Assembly (NCBI RefSeq): GCF_014203795.1
Contig: NZ_JACHJU010000001.1
Span: forward strand, 2,418,001 to 2,482,000
Length of the DNA stretch: 64,000 nucleotides
Source: Streptosporangium album
Lineage (GTDB): Bacteria; Actinomycetota; Actinomycetes; Streptosporangiales; Streptosporangiaceae
Direction of reading: 5' to 3'
The translations under genes and the position numbers were made by a program. Every line of letters begins with the position of its first letter. Position 1 is the stretch's first letter. The notes below the pieces were generated by a model. That model did not search any database and was not told the DNA's origin. It saw nothing but the letters and a program-made list of their open reading frames with translations. Positions 10,657 to 20,054 of this stretch are shown in pieces.

Positions 10657-10793
10657 CTCATCTTCGTCTGCGACCACCCTGGCCACAGACCGGAATTGGC
10701 ACCTGTCCCGGCCGACCTCGTCAGATCACGAGTCTGGAACCGGGAGGGTTGCCGGGGCTTCGCAGGGCCGGTCCCTCCACCCCTCTGGATGAG
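10657..10793 (-). ncRNA. SAM-I (S-box) riboswitch before thrC
   Basis: Read on the minus strand, CTCATC (10793-10788) opens P1 and GATGAG (10662-10657) closes it. Between them are the S-box hallmarks: AGAGGGGTGGAGGGACCGG, GCGAAGCCCCGGCAACC and GGTGCCAATTCC. These match the conserved core of the SAM-I aptamer, including the kink-turn and pseudoknot partners. P1 runs straight into the thrC ribosome-binding site (AGGGAAAGG), with only 16 nt between P1 and the ATG and no room for a terminator, so control is most likely at translation. SAM binding would be expected to hide the site and lower expression. Confidence 0.95.
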
Positions 10794-11065
10794 CAAATAT
10801 TCAGTTAGGACCTGACGAGCAGGTCTTACGCACTCTACCTCGCCTCCCCGCCGTCCTGACCAGATGTCTCACCCTTCGAGATGTGACGTGTTACCTGCCG
10901 GACAGTCTCGCCAGGGTCGCAGGCCGTGAAACGCACCGCCCGCACCCCTTCACCTCGTACGGCCGGCCGGACCGTCACCGTGGTCATCCTGCTCACCCCG
11001 GCCGAGAGCGCCTCCCTCCCGCATACGCGAGCCTGCGCTGTCCCCTGACGGCCGAGGAGCGCAGA
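10794..11065. other. Promoter region of thrC and 3' flank of protease 1
   Basis: On the minus strand TAGAGT (10838-10833) is a possible -10 element for the thrC transcript, about 40 nt before the riboswitch. I see no clean -35. A small hairpin (GACCTG-CTCGT-CAGGTC) sits between the promoter and the aptamer. The remainder holds no convincing gene; open frames across it lack start signals and family resemblance. Confidence 0.35.
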
Positions 11066-11120
11066 GAGCTCCGCGCCGGGTGGGTGATCGTCGGCCGACC
11101 ACCCACTTGGCGCGGAGCTC
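11066..11120 (-). terminator. Hairpin after protease 1
   Basis: GAGCTCCGCGCC (11066-11077) pairs with GGCGCGGAGCTC (11109-11120), with an inner GGTGGGT/ACCCACC stem. It lies about 60 bp past the stop of the first protease gene and is the end of the protease array. Confidence 0.75.
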
Positions 11121-11180
11121 CGTCCTTCTTGTCCGCACCTCCGAGTGATCCACAGGTGCGGTCAAAACGGCCCGGCCGGG

Positions 11181-12695
11181 CTACGGCGCGCTGTATCCCA
11201 GGGTGTAGGTGCCGGAGCCGCTGTAGGCGGCCACGAGGTAGCGGTAGTAGCCGGCGGTGCCGGTGTAGCTGATCTTCTCGTTGGGGGTCGGGCCGTTGGA
11301 GGTGGCGACGGTGGCCCAGGTCCGGCCGTTCCACTTCTGCAGGTAGAGGTCGAAGTCGGTGCCGACGGGGCCGTTCAGGCAGCCGGAGTGAACACCGCCG
11401 GCGATCGACCGGTAGTACAGGTTGTTCGGCTGATAGGCGGATCGGCCGCTGGTCAGGGCGCCGGTGACGGTCTTGGAGTAGCCGGTACAGGTGACGCCGG
11501 TCGGCGGGGTTGGCGGCGTCGGCGGAGTGACGCCGCCGCTGGTCACCAGGGTCAGGCCGTAGGTGGTGAGGATCGGGCCGACCGGCTGGAAGTAGGTGGT
11601 GCCACCCGAGGTGCAGTCGCCGGAGCCACCGGAGGTGACCCCCTGGGCCTGGTCGACGGAGATGAAGGAGCCACCGGAGTCACCTGGTTCGGCGCAGACG
11701 TTGGTCCGGGTCAGTCCGGAGATGGTGCCCTGCGGATAGGTCACGCTGGTGTTCTGCTGCTGGATGGTGCCGCAGTGCCAGCCGGTGGTCGAACCGGACC
11801 GGCAGACCGACGCCCCTTCGATGGCCACAGTGGAGCCGGCGACGTTCACCGTGCCGCCCGTGCCGTTCTTCACCGATGGTTTGGGCGTCCAGTTGCCGTT
11901 CACCGCGACCCAGGAGAAGTCGTTGCCCGGGAAGATCGACGCCTGGAAGACTCCCTGGGCGACCTGGTTGACGCCGGCCGTGGTGTCACCCGCCTTACCG
12001 CAGTGGCCGGCGCTGACGAAGCCGTTCTGGGTCCCCTTCGTCACCGAGAAACCGATCGAGCATCGTTCCGTGTCGCCGATGTAGTAAGCGTCGCCTCCCA
12101 CCAGATCGAAGAGGGGCTGGGGTCGCTCATTGGACGACACCACCAGCACCGCGACCGGGTTCAGCTCGGCGGCCTCGATGACGGACTCGGTTGCCGCAGG
12201 CGTCTCGGACAGGATGACGACCTTGTTGATTTTCACGTCGATGTAGCGCACCCGCCCGTTGGGGTGAGCGGACAGCGCCGCGTTGACCTCTTTGGCCGTG
12301 TCGTTGAGTTGCGCCAGCGACCGGCTGACGACCTCGGCTCGGGCCCCCAGAGCGACGATCCGGGGAACGTCCTCTTGGCTGGTGGTGGCGACCACGAGGG
12401 ACTGCGCGAGGTCTCCCGCGAACCAGGAGCCGCCAAAACGGTCACCGAGTCTTCTGCGGAGTTCCGCCGCGGTGGGTGTCAGGCGGATCTCGTTGAGCAG
12501 GCGGGTCTGGGCCTGCTTCCTGGTGAGGTGGAGATCACGCTGGAGCGCCTCCAGCATGCCCGGCGGCGGCTTGCGCGCGGCCGCAGCGGCCGCGGTATCC
12601 GTTGTCAGGGAGTAGGCGGCGGCCGGAGCGGCCGCCGCTGTCAGAGCGGCGATCGCCAGAACGCATCCCATGACGGCGGTGTATCTGCGGGGCAT
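11181..12695 (-). CDS. Secreted S1 serine protease, streptogrisin/alpha-lytic type, copy 1
   Basis: 504 residues: signal peptide (1-28, MPRRYTAVMG start, Ala-rich cleavage region), an alpha-lytic-type prodomain to about 195, a chymotrypsin-fold domain with His231 (SAGHC), Asp259 (GNDF) and Ser340 (PGDSGGSF), a Pro/Thr linker (PPTPPTPPTG), and a C-terminal PPC-like beta-sandwich (about 403-504). The prodomain is a folding chaperone and is cleaved after export. ATG at 12695 with GGAGAG ahead. Copies 2 and 3 lie upstream in the same direction with the same spacing. It is the most diverged of the three in the prodomain and linker. Confidence 0.93.
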   Translation of the reverse strand: MPRRYTAVMGCVLAIAALTAAAAPAAAYSLTTDTAAAAAARKPPPGMLEALQRDLHLTRKQAQTRLLNEIRLTPTAAELRRRLGDRFGGSWFAGDLAQSLVVATTSQEDVPRIVALGARAEVVSRSLAQLNDTAKEVNAALSAHPNGRVRYIDVKINKVVILSETPAATESVIEAAELNPVAVLVVSSNERPQPLFDLVGGDAYYIGDTERCSIGFSVTKGTQNGFVSAGHCGKAGDTTAGVNQVAQGVFQASIFPGNDFSWVAVNGNWTPKPSVKNGTGGTVNVAGSTVAIEGASVCRSGSTTGWHCGTIQQQNTSVTYPQGTISGLTRTNVCAEPGDSGGSFISVDQAQGVTSGGSGDCTSGGTTYFQPVGPILTTYGLTLVTSGGVTPPTPPTPPTGVTCTGYSKTVTGALTSGRSAYQPNNLYYRSIAGGVHSGCLNGPVGTDFDLYLQKWNGRTWATVATSNGPTPNEKISYTGTAGYYRYLVAAYSGSGTYTLGYSAP

Positions 12696-12744
12696 CGGTC
12701 TCTCCTCGACCTCGGCTTTCGAAGCAAGAGGGGGGAGAGCGCCT

Positions 12745-12771
12745 CGTATCACACGTTGATCATGCGATACG
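12745..12771 (-). promoter_or_regulatory. 27-bp palindrome upstream of protease 1
   Basis: CGTATCACA (12745-12753) and TGCGATACG (12763-12771) form 9-bp arms with one mismatch around a 9-bp centre (CGTTGATCA). It is 50-76 bp before the start codon and sits in a block of about 130 bp that is conserved upstream of all three proteases. It is a candidate operator or promoter-overlapping site. Confidence 0.6.
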
Positions 12772-12939
12772 GGCACCATCACCTTAATCCAGCTGTTGCC
12801 GATCAAGGCCGCAAAAACCACACGCCACGCGGACAACGATTCCCCGCCAAACCCACCGGGGTGCAGACCGCGGACACTGCCGTCGCGGCTGGGTCAGGAA
12901 ACGACCGGTGCGGCGGGGAGGATGTGGAACCCGCACAGC

Positions 12940-14433
12940 TCACGCCGCCTTGTGCCCCAGGCTGTAAGGGCCGGAGCCGCTGGCGGCGGTCACACGGTAG
13001 CGGTAGAAGCCGGCCGTACCGGTGTAGGTGATCTTCTCGTCGGGATAGGGGCTGTCGGCGGTGGCGACGGTGACCCAGCTCCGGCCGTTCCACTTCTGCA
13101 GATAGAGATCGAAATCAGTGACATCGGTGGCGTCCAGGCAGGCGGAGTGGACGCTCCTGGTAATCGTTGTGTAGTAACGGTCGTTCGGCTGATTGACCGA
13201 CTTGCCCGCGGTCAGCGTGCCGGTGATGGTGTTCGGGTAGCCGGTGCACGGGTTCGCGCCCGTGATCGGCGGGTTGGGGATGACCGTCAGGGTCAGGCCG
13301 TAGGCCGAGAGGATCGGGTTGACCGGCTGGAAGTAGGTGACTCCCCCCGCGCTGCAGTCGCCGGAGCCGCCGGAGGTGACTCCCTGCGCCTGGTCCACCG
13401 AGATGAAGGAGCCACCGGAGTCGCCGGGCTCGGCGCAGACATTGGTCCGGGTCAGCCCGGAGATGGTGCCCTGGGCATAGGTGACGCTGGTGTTGCGCTG
13501 CCGGACGGTGCCGCAGTGCCAGCCGGTGGTGGAGCCCGACCGGCAGACCGACGCCCCCTCGATGGCCGCCCTGGAACCGGCGACGTTCACCGTGCCGTCC
13601 GTGCCGTTGTCCACCCACGGCCTGGGGGTCCAGTTGCTGTTCACCGCGACCCAGGAGAAGTCGTTGCCCGGGAAGGTCGACGCCTGGAAGACACCCTGCG
13701 CGGCCCGGTTGAAACCGGTCGTGACTTTGCCCGCCGTGCCGCAGTGACCGGCGCTGACGAAACCGTTCTGGTCGCCGTGGGTCACCGCGAAACCGATCGA
13801 GCAGCGAGCAGTGACGCCGATGTAGTAAGCGTTACCGCCCACCAGGTCGGAGAGGAGCCGGGGTTGCTCGGTGGACTGCACCGCCTGCACCAGGGTCGTG
13901 TTCACGCCACTGGCCTCGATGAGATCCTCGGTTGCCAGGGGATCTGCTGTGAGGATGACGATCCTGTTGTTCTTCACGTCGATGTAGCGCACCTTCCCCC
14001 CGGTCGCCGGCAGGGAGGTGTTGACCGTTTCCAACGCCTCGTTGAGTTCGGTAAGCGGCCGCTTGACGACCTCACCCCGGGCGCCGGTGGCGATGATCTG
14101 GGGGAGGTCGGCGGGGTCGGTGGTGGCGACCACGAGGGTCTGCGCGACGGTTCCCACGAACCAGGAACCGCCAAAACGGCCACCGAGCTTCTCGCGGAGC
14201 TGCGCCTCGACCCCGGCCAGGCGGATCTCGTTGAGCAGGCGGGTCTGGGCCTGCTCCTTGCTGAGATTGAGATCACGCTGAAGCGCCTCCACCATGCCCG
14301 GCGGCGGCTTGCGCGCGGCCACAGCGGCCGCGGTATCCGCGGTCAGGGAGTAGGCGGCGGCCGGAGCGGCCGCCGCTGTCAGGGCGGCGATCGCCAGAAC
14401 GCATCCCATGACGGCGGTGTATCTGCGGGGCAT
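12940..14433 (-). CDS. Secreted S1 serine protease, streptogrisin/alpha-lytic type, copy 2
   Basis: 497 residues with the same order as copy 1: signal peptide, prodomain, protease domain (His230, Asp258, Ser339) and C-terminal PPC-like domain, but with a shorter linker (VIPNPPITGAN) in place of the Pro/Thr repeat. The signal peptide and prodomain start (residues 1-50) are almost the same as in copy 3. Cysteine pairs in CSIGF...GHC and CRSG...WHC fit the S1E disulfides. ATG at 14433 with the same GGAGAG context as the other copies. The catalytic residues are intact, so this is an active enzyme, not a decayed duplicate. Confidence 0.93.
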   Translation of the reverse strand: MPRRYTAVMGCVLAIAALTAAAAPAAAYSLTADTAAAVAARKPPPGMVEALQRDLNLSKEQAQTRLLNEIRLAGVEAQLREKLGGRFGGSWFVGTVAQTLVVATTDPADLPQIIATGARGEVVKRPLTELNEALETVNTSLPATGGKVRYIDVKNNRIVILTADPLATEDLIEASGVNTTLVQAVQSTEQPRLLSDLVGGNAYYIGVTARCSIGFAVTHGDQNGFVSAGHCGTAGKVTTGFNRAAQGVFQASTFPGNDFSWVAVNSNWTPRPWVDNGTDGTVNVAGSRAAIEGASVCRSGSTTGWHCGTVRQRNTSVTYAQGTISGLTRTNVCAEPGDSGGSFISVDQAQGVTSGGSGDCSAGGVTYFQPVNPILSAYGLTLTVIPNPPITGANPCTGYPNTITGTLTAGKSVNQPNDRYYTTITRSVHSACLDATDVTDFDLYLQKWNGRSWVTVATADSPYPDEKITYTGTAGFYRYRVTAASGSGPYSLGHKAA

Positions 14434-14481
14434 CGGTCTCTCCTCGACCTCGGCTTTCGAAGCAAGAGGGGGAGATCGCCC

Positions 14482-14508
14482 CGCATCACACGTTGATCAT
14501 GCGATACG
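14482..14508 (-). promoter_or_regulatory. 27-bp palindrome upstream of protease 2
   Basis: This is the counterpart of the site at 12745, with one arm base changed (CGCATCACA with TGCGATACG). The spacing to the start codon is conserved. Confidence 0.55.
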
Positions 14509-14741
14509 GGCACCACCACCTTAATCCAGCTGTTGCCGATCAAGACCGCAAAAACCACACGCCACGCGGACCACGATTCCCAGCCAAACCCACCGGAGCG
14601 TCGCGCCCAGCGATGATCCTCGATCGGCTCCGTCGTCTCTCCCCCGCCGTCCCATCAAGGCAGAAGCCGTGGGCGTCACGCGCAGACGGTGCCCGGGCAA
14701 CTCGGCGGAGGGCGAGAGGAAGGCGAGAGGAGAAAGTCGGA

Positions 14742-16241
14742 TCACGGTGCCTTGTAGCCCAGGAGGTAGGGACCGGAGTGGCTGAAGGAGGTGACGCGGT
14801 AACGGTAGTAGCCGGCCGCACCGGTGTAGTTGATCTTCTCATCGGGGTTCGGGCTCTCGGAGGCGGCGACGGTGACCCAGCTCCGGCCGTTCCACTTCTG
14901 CAGGTAGAGGTCGAAGTCGACGCCGTCGACGCCGTCCAGGCAGGCGACGTGAGCGCCGTCGGCGGTCGACCGGTAGTACTGGTTGTTCGGCTGGTAGACG
15001 GATCGGCCGCTGGCCAGCGCGCCCTCGGCGGTGTGCGGGTAGCCGGTGCAGGTGCCCGTGCTCGGCGGCGGAGGATTGCCTGCGATGGTCACCAGGCTCA
15101 GGCCGTAGGTCGTGAGGATCGGGTTGACCGGCTGGAAGTAGGCGACTCCCCCTGCGTTGCAGTCGCCGGAGCCGCCGGAGGTGACTCCCTGCGCCTGGTC
15201 CACCGAGATGAAGGAGCCACCGGAGTCACCGGGTTCGGCGCAGACATTGGTCCGGGTCAGCCCGGAGATGGTGCCCTGGGCATAGGTGACGCTGGTGTTG
15301 CGCTGCTGGACGGTGCCGCAGTGCCAGCCGGTGGCGGAGCCCGACCGGCAGACCGACGCCCCCTCGATGGCCGCCCTGGAACCGGCGACGTCAACGGTGC
15401 CGCCGCTGCCGTTGTCCACCCACGGCCTGGGGGTCCAGTCGCCGTTGACACTGATCCAGGAGAAGTCACCGACCGGGAAGGTCGACGCCTGGAAGACTCC
15501 CTGCGCGGCCTGGTTGACGCCGGCCGTGGTGTCACCCGCCTTACCGCAGTGACCGGCGCTGACGAAACCGTTCTGGGCGCCGTGGAGCACGGCGAACCCG
15601 ATCGAGCAGCGGGTCGTGCTGCCGACGTAGTAGGGGTCGCCGCCCACCAGGTCGGAGAGGGGCTGAGGCCGTTCGATGGACGACAGCACCCGCACCGCGA
15701 CCATATCCACGTCGGAGGCCTCGATGACGGCCTCGGTCGCCGCGGGCGCGTCAGACAGGACGATGACCTTGTTTGTCCTCACGTTGACGTAGCGCACCAG
15801 CCCGTTCGAATGGGCGGACAGGATCGCGTCGACCTTGTCGAGTGTCGCGTTGAGTTGTGCCAGCGACCGGCTGACGACCTCACCCCGGGCTCCCGCGGCA
15901 ACGATCCGGGGAACGTCGGCGGGGTCGGTGGTGGCGACCACGAGGGTCTGCGCGACGGTTCCCACGAACCAGGAACCGCCAAAACGGTCACCGAGTCTTC
16001 TGCGGAGCTGCGCCTCGACCCCGGTCAGGCGGATCTCGTCGAGCAGACGGGTCTGGGCCTGCTCCTTGCTGAGGTGGAGATCACGCTGAAGCGCCTCCAC
16101 CATGCCCGGCGGCGGTTTCCGCGCGGCCACAGCGGCCGCGGTATCCGCGGTCAGGGAGTAGGCGGCGGCCGGAGCGGCCGCCGCTGTCAGGGCGGCGATC
16201 GCCAGAACGCATCCCATGACGGCGGTGTATCTGCGGGGCAT
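14742..16241 (-). CDS. Secreted S1 serine protease, streptogrisin/alpha-lytic type, copy 3
   Basis: 499 residues: signal peptide, prodomain, protease domain (His231, Asp259 in VGDF, Ser340), a short linker and a PPC-like C-terminal domain. It is a mosaic. The early prodomain follows copy 2 (WFVGTVAQTLVVATTDPAD), while other blocks (LRRRLGDRFGG, SRSLAQLN) follow copy 1. This points to gene conversion within the array. ATG at 16241; an in-frame ATG 15 codons upstream lies in the conserved untranslated block and is rejected. It is the copy nearest the ECF sigma gene, which ends about 270 bp upstream. Confidence 0.93.
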   Translation of the reverse strand: MPRRYTAVMGCVLAIAALTAAAAPAAAYSLTADTAAAVAARKPPPGMVEALQRDLHLSKEQAQTRLLDEIRLTGVEAQLRRRLGDRFGGSWFVGTVAQTLVVATTDPADVPRIVAAGARGEVVSRSLAQLNATLDKVDAILSAHSNGLVRYVNVRTNKVIVLSDAPAATEAVIEASDVDMVAVRVLSSIERPQPLSDLVGGDPYYVGSTTRCSIGFAVLHGAQNGFVSAGHCGKAGDTTAGVNQAAQGVFQASTFPVGDFSWISVNGDWTPRPWVDNGSGGTVDVAGSRAAIEGASVCRSGSATGWHCGTVQQRNTSVTYAQGTISGLTRTNVCAEPGDSGGSFISVDQAQGVTSGGSGDCNAGGVAYFQPVNPILTTYGLSLVTIAGNPPPPSTGTCTGYPHTAEGALASGRSVYQPNNQYYRSTADGAHVACLDGVDGVDFDLYLQKWNGRSWVTVAASESPNPDEKINYTGAAGYYRYRVTSFSHSGPYLLGYKAP

Positions 16242-16288
16242 CGGTCTCTCCTCGACCTCGGCTTTCGAAGCAAGAGGGGAGATCACCC

Positions 16289-16315
16289 CGCATCACACGT
16301 TGATCATGCGATACG
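16289..16315 (-). promoter_or_regulatory. 27-bp palindrome upstream of protease 3
   Basis: Same bases and spacing as the copy-2 site (CGCATCACA with TGCGATACG). The downstream-of-sigma context here is unique, yet the block is unchanged, which supports it being functional rather than leftover coding sequence. Confidence 0.55.
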
Positions 16316-16514
16316 GGCACCACCACCTTAATCCAGCTGTTGCCGATCAAGACCGCAAAAACCACACGCCACGCGGACGGCGATTTCGGACGAGGCCTAC
16401 CAAAGCGCTCGACCCCTTGTCCGGACGGGAACAACCGGAACGCTCCCGCCCCACAGCCGGGTGGGATCGGCTCCGGTCCCACCCGGGGAAGCTCCGTGAC
16501 GCCCTCGGAAGGGA

Positions 16515-17072
16515 TCAGAACCCGTAGGCGTCGCCCAGCGCGCCCTGGACGTATTTGCGCGCCTGGTGGATGCGCGACTTGGCGGTGCCGAGCGGGATGC
16601 CGAGCTGCTCGGCCACCTCGTTGTAGTCGAGCTGGCAGATGTCGCGGAGCACCAGCGCCTGGGCCAGCTCGGGCTTGTCGGCCTCCAGCGCCTCCATCGC
16701 GTCGAGCAGGTCCAGCCGGGAACCGGCGATCACACTCACCCGGGCGACGTCGGGCTTCTGCAGGGGCAGCTCGTCGGAGGTCTGCTCGGCCGCGCGCCGC
16801 TTCAGCGAGCGGTAGGTGGTGCGGGCGCAGTTGGCCGTCACGATGTGCAGCCAGGTGGTGAAACGGGCACGACCCTCGAAGCGGCCGATGTTGCGGGCCA
16901 CCGCCAGCAACGTGTCCTGGCACGCCTCCTCGGCGTCCTGCCGGTAGGGAAGGATCCGTCCACAATGTCGCAGGACATCCGGCTCGATCCGCCTCAGCAA
17001 CTCGCCCAGCGCGCGATGATCGCCTTGGGCGGCCACCCGAGCCAGTTCCTCGGTCGTCTCGTCCAGCGCCAT
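16515..17072 (-). CDS. ECF-type RNA polymerase sigma factor
   Basis: 185 residues from the ATG at 17072 (an in-frame GTG lies one codon earlier). Region 2 spans about residues 25-95 (RILPYRQDAEEACQDTLLAVA, FTTWLHIVTANCAR) and region 4 about 125-180 (ALVLRDICQLDYNEVAEQLGIPLGTAKSRIHQARK, the helix-turn-helix that reads the -35). There is no C-terminal extension. No anti-sigma gene or sensor is adjacent. It lies just upstream of the protease array on the same strand, so it may control it, but the palindrome before the proteases is not a typical ECF promoter. This link is inference. Confidence 0.9.
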   Translation of the reverse strand: MALDETTEELARVAAQGDHRALGELLRRIEPDVLRHCGRILPYRQDAEEACQDTLLAVARNIGRFEGRARFTTWLHIVTANCARTTYRSLKRRAAEQTSDELPLQKPDVARVSVIAGSRLDLLDAMEALEADKPELAQALVLRDICQLDYNEVAEQLGIPLGTAKSRIHQARKYVQGALGDAYGF

Positions 17073-17173
17073 CACGAGCCCCCATCAGCGGTCACAGTCA
17101 CTCGACATCCTATGGTCGAGGGCTGTTTTTGGTTAATCTTCGGGGCAAGCGCGTCCCAAGGCGAGGGGTATCC

Positions 17174-18604
<1,431 letters not shown>

Positions 18605-18722
18605 ACACCCCGCCGCCAGGGGAACGCCTCCCCGAGCCCGCACACCACTCGGAAAACATCTCTCAGAAGCCCCGGCAGTCCCTCACCGCCCCGGACCGAT
18701 CCCCTGGTCTCCCGGCGCGCCC

Positions 18723-19505
18723 TCAGCCCCCGGCGGTCTGGCGTTCGATGGCGTCGGCGATCGAGCCGAGCAGCTCCATCACCCCGGCGGGCCCGTCCAC
18801 GACGATGTCGGCCTCCACGGAGATCTCGGCCGACCCGCTGAACACCGTCACGCCGGGCAGCCCGGACGCCCGGACGGCCGCGAAGGCCGCCAGGTCCCCC
18901 AGGTCGTCCCCGGCGAACAGCACCGACCGCGCCGCCCGTTCGCGCAGGAAGGCACTGAGCGCCACTCCCTTGTCCATCCCCGAAGGCCTCAGCTCCAGCA
19001 CGAACTTGCCCGGCTCGACCGTCAGGCCGGCCTCGGCGGCCAGCTTGGCGACCGGCTCGCGCAGTGCCTCCAGCGTGGCCTGCGGGTCGGCGGCCCGCCG
19101 GGTGTGCACGGCCACCGCCCGCTCCTTGTCCTCGACACTGGCCCCGTCGACCGTGGAGACCAGCCGGGACAGCTCGGCCCGGACCCTCGCCAGGCCCGGG
19201 TGGACGGGCGGCGCGGTGAGCGTGCCCGCCTCCCAGCGTTCGAGCCCGTAGTGGCCGAGCACGACCAGACCCGGGACGCCGGCCAGCGAGCCGTACTCGA
19301 CGGCGGTGGCGGCCGGGCGTCCGGTGATCACCGCGATGGCGCCGACCAGCCCGCCGAGCCTGGCCAGCACGGCGGGACCGTCGGGGTGGATCCTGGCCGA
19401 CGCGGGGTCGGGCACGATCGGGGAGAGCGTGCCGTCGAAGTCGAGCCCGATCACCGCCCCCGCGGGATCCTCCAGGATCGCTCGCAGTCCGTCGGGAGTG
19501 TTCAT
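18723..19505 (-). CDS. otsB: Trehalose-6-phosphate phosphatase (HAD superfamily)
   Basis: 260 residues. It removes phosphate from trehalose 6-phosphate and completes the OtsAB pathway with the convergent gene at 17174. HAD motif I (GLDFDGTLSP, nucleophile Asp) is near residue 22, motif II (ITGRPA) near 60, the cap domain spans about 90-180, and motif IV (FAGDDLGDLAAF) is near 215. GMDKGVAL is the conserved lysine motif. ATG at 19505; a good Shine-Dalgarno is not obvious, although GAAAGGGCC lies about 12 bases ahead. otsA and otsB face each other with 118 bp between, so they are regulated separately. Confidence 0.93.
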   Translation of the reverse strand: MNTPDGLRAILEDPAGAVIGLDFDGTLSPIVPDPASARIHPDGPAVLARLGGLVGAIAVITGRPAATAVEYGSLAGVPGLVVLGHYGLERWEAGTLTAPPVHPGLARVRAELSRLVSTVDGASVEDKERAVAVHTRRAADPQATLEALREPVAKLAAEAGLTVEPGKFVLELRPSGMDKGVALSAFLRERAARSVLFAGDDLGDLAAFAAVRASGLPGVTVFSGSAEISVEADIVVDGPAGVMELLGSIADAIERQTAGG

Positions 19506-19602
19506 GGTGGCTCGGCCCTTTCTCCGCTCACCGGGCCCGCTCCCCTGCGGGATAGGCCCGGCCGATTGTCTGACTGGCCGTACCCGGAGACCGGAGACGC
19601 AA

Positions 19603-19911
19603 TCAGGGACGCGAGCCCTTCCGGCGGGCGGCGCGGGCGCGGCGGCGGGTCTCACGGAGCCGTAGCAGGCGCTTGACCAGCATCGGATCGTGGGCGAGCG
19701 CCTCGGGTCTGTCGATGAGCTCGCCGAGCAGCTGGTAGTAACGGGTGGCCGAGATGTCGAAGGCCTCGCGGACGGCCTGTTCCTTGGCTCCCGCATGGCG
19801 CCACCAGCGGCGCTCGAAGGCGAGGAGCTCCCGCTCCCTGTCCGTCAGAGCCCGCGCGGGTGGTCCCTGGCCGGCACCGTCACCGTCACCGGGGGTCGGC
19901 GCAGCGTCCAT
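19603..19911 (-). CDS. DUF3263 protein
   Basis: 102 residues. The core LTDRERELLAFERRWWRHAGAKEQAVRE, the tryptophan pair and YYQLLGELIDRPEA are the DUF3263 signature, a small actinobacterial family with a helix-turn-helix-like core (AFDISATRYYQLL). The tail is very basic (RRRARAARRKG), so nucleic-acid binding is plausible. ATG at 19911 with GAGGAGG seven bases ahead. It lies about 100 bp upstream of otsB on the same strand and may be cotranscribed. The function is not established. Confidence 0.88.
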   Translation of the reverse strand: MDAAPTPGDGDGAGQGPPARALTDRERELLAFERRWWRHAGAKEQAVREAFDISATRYYQLLGELIDRPEALAHDPMLVKRLLRLRETRRRARAARRKGSRP

Positions 19912-20054
19912 CGCGATGTCCTCCTCGGTCGGGCACGGAATGATCACACCCCGTACGCACGGCCCGCTGCCAGGATAGTCGGGAATTTCAGACCGTTTGC
20001 GACGCATGCCGTTCCGGCTGTTCATGTGGGAGACAGGGACGTACAGTCACCGAT

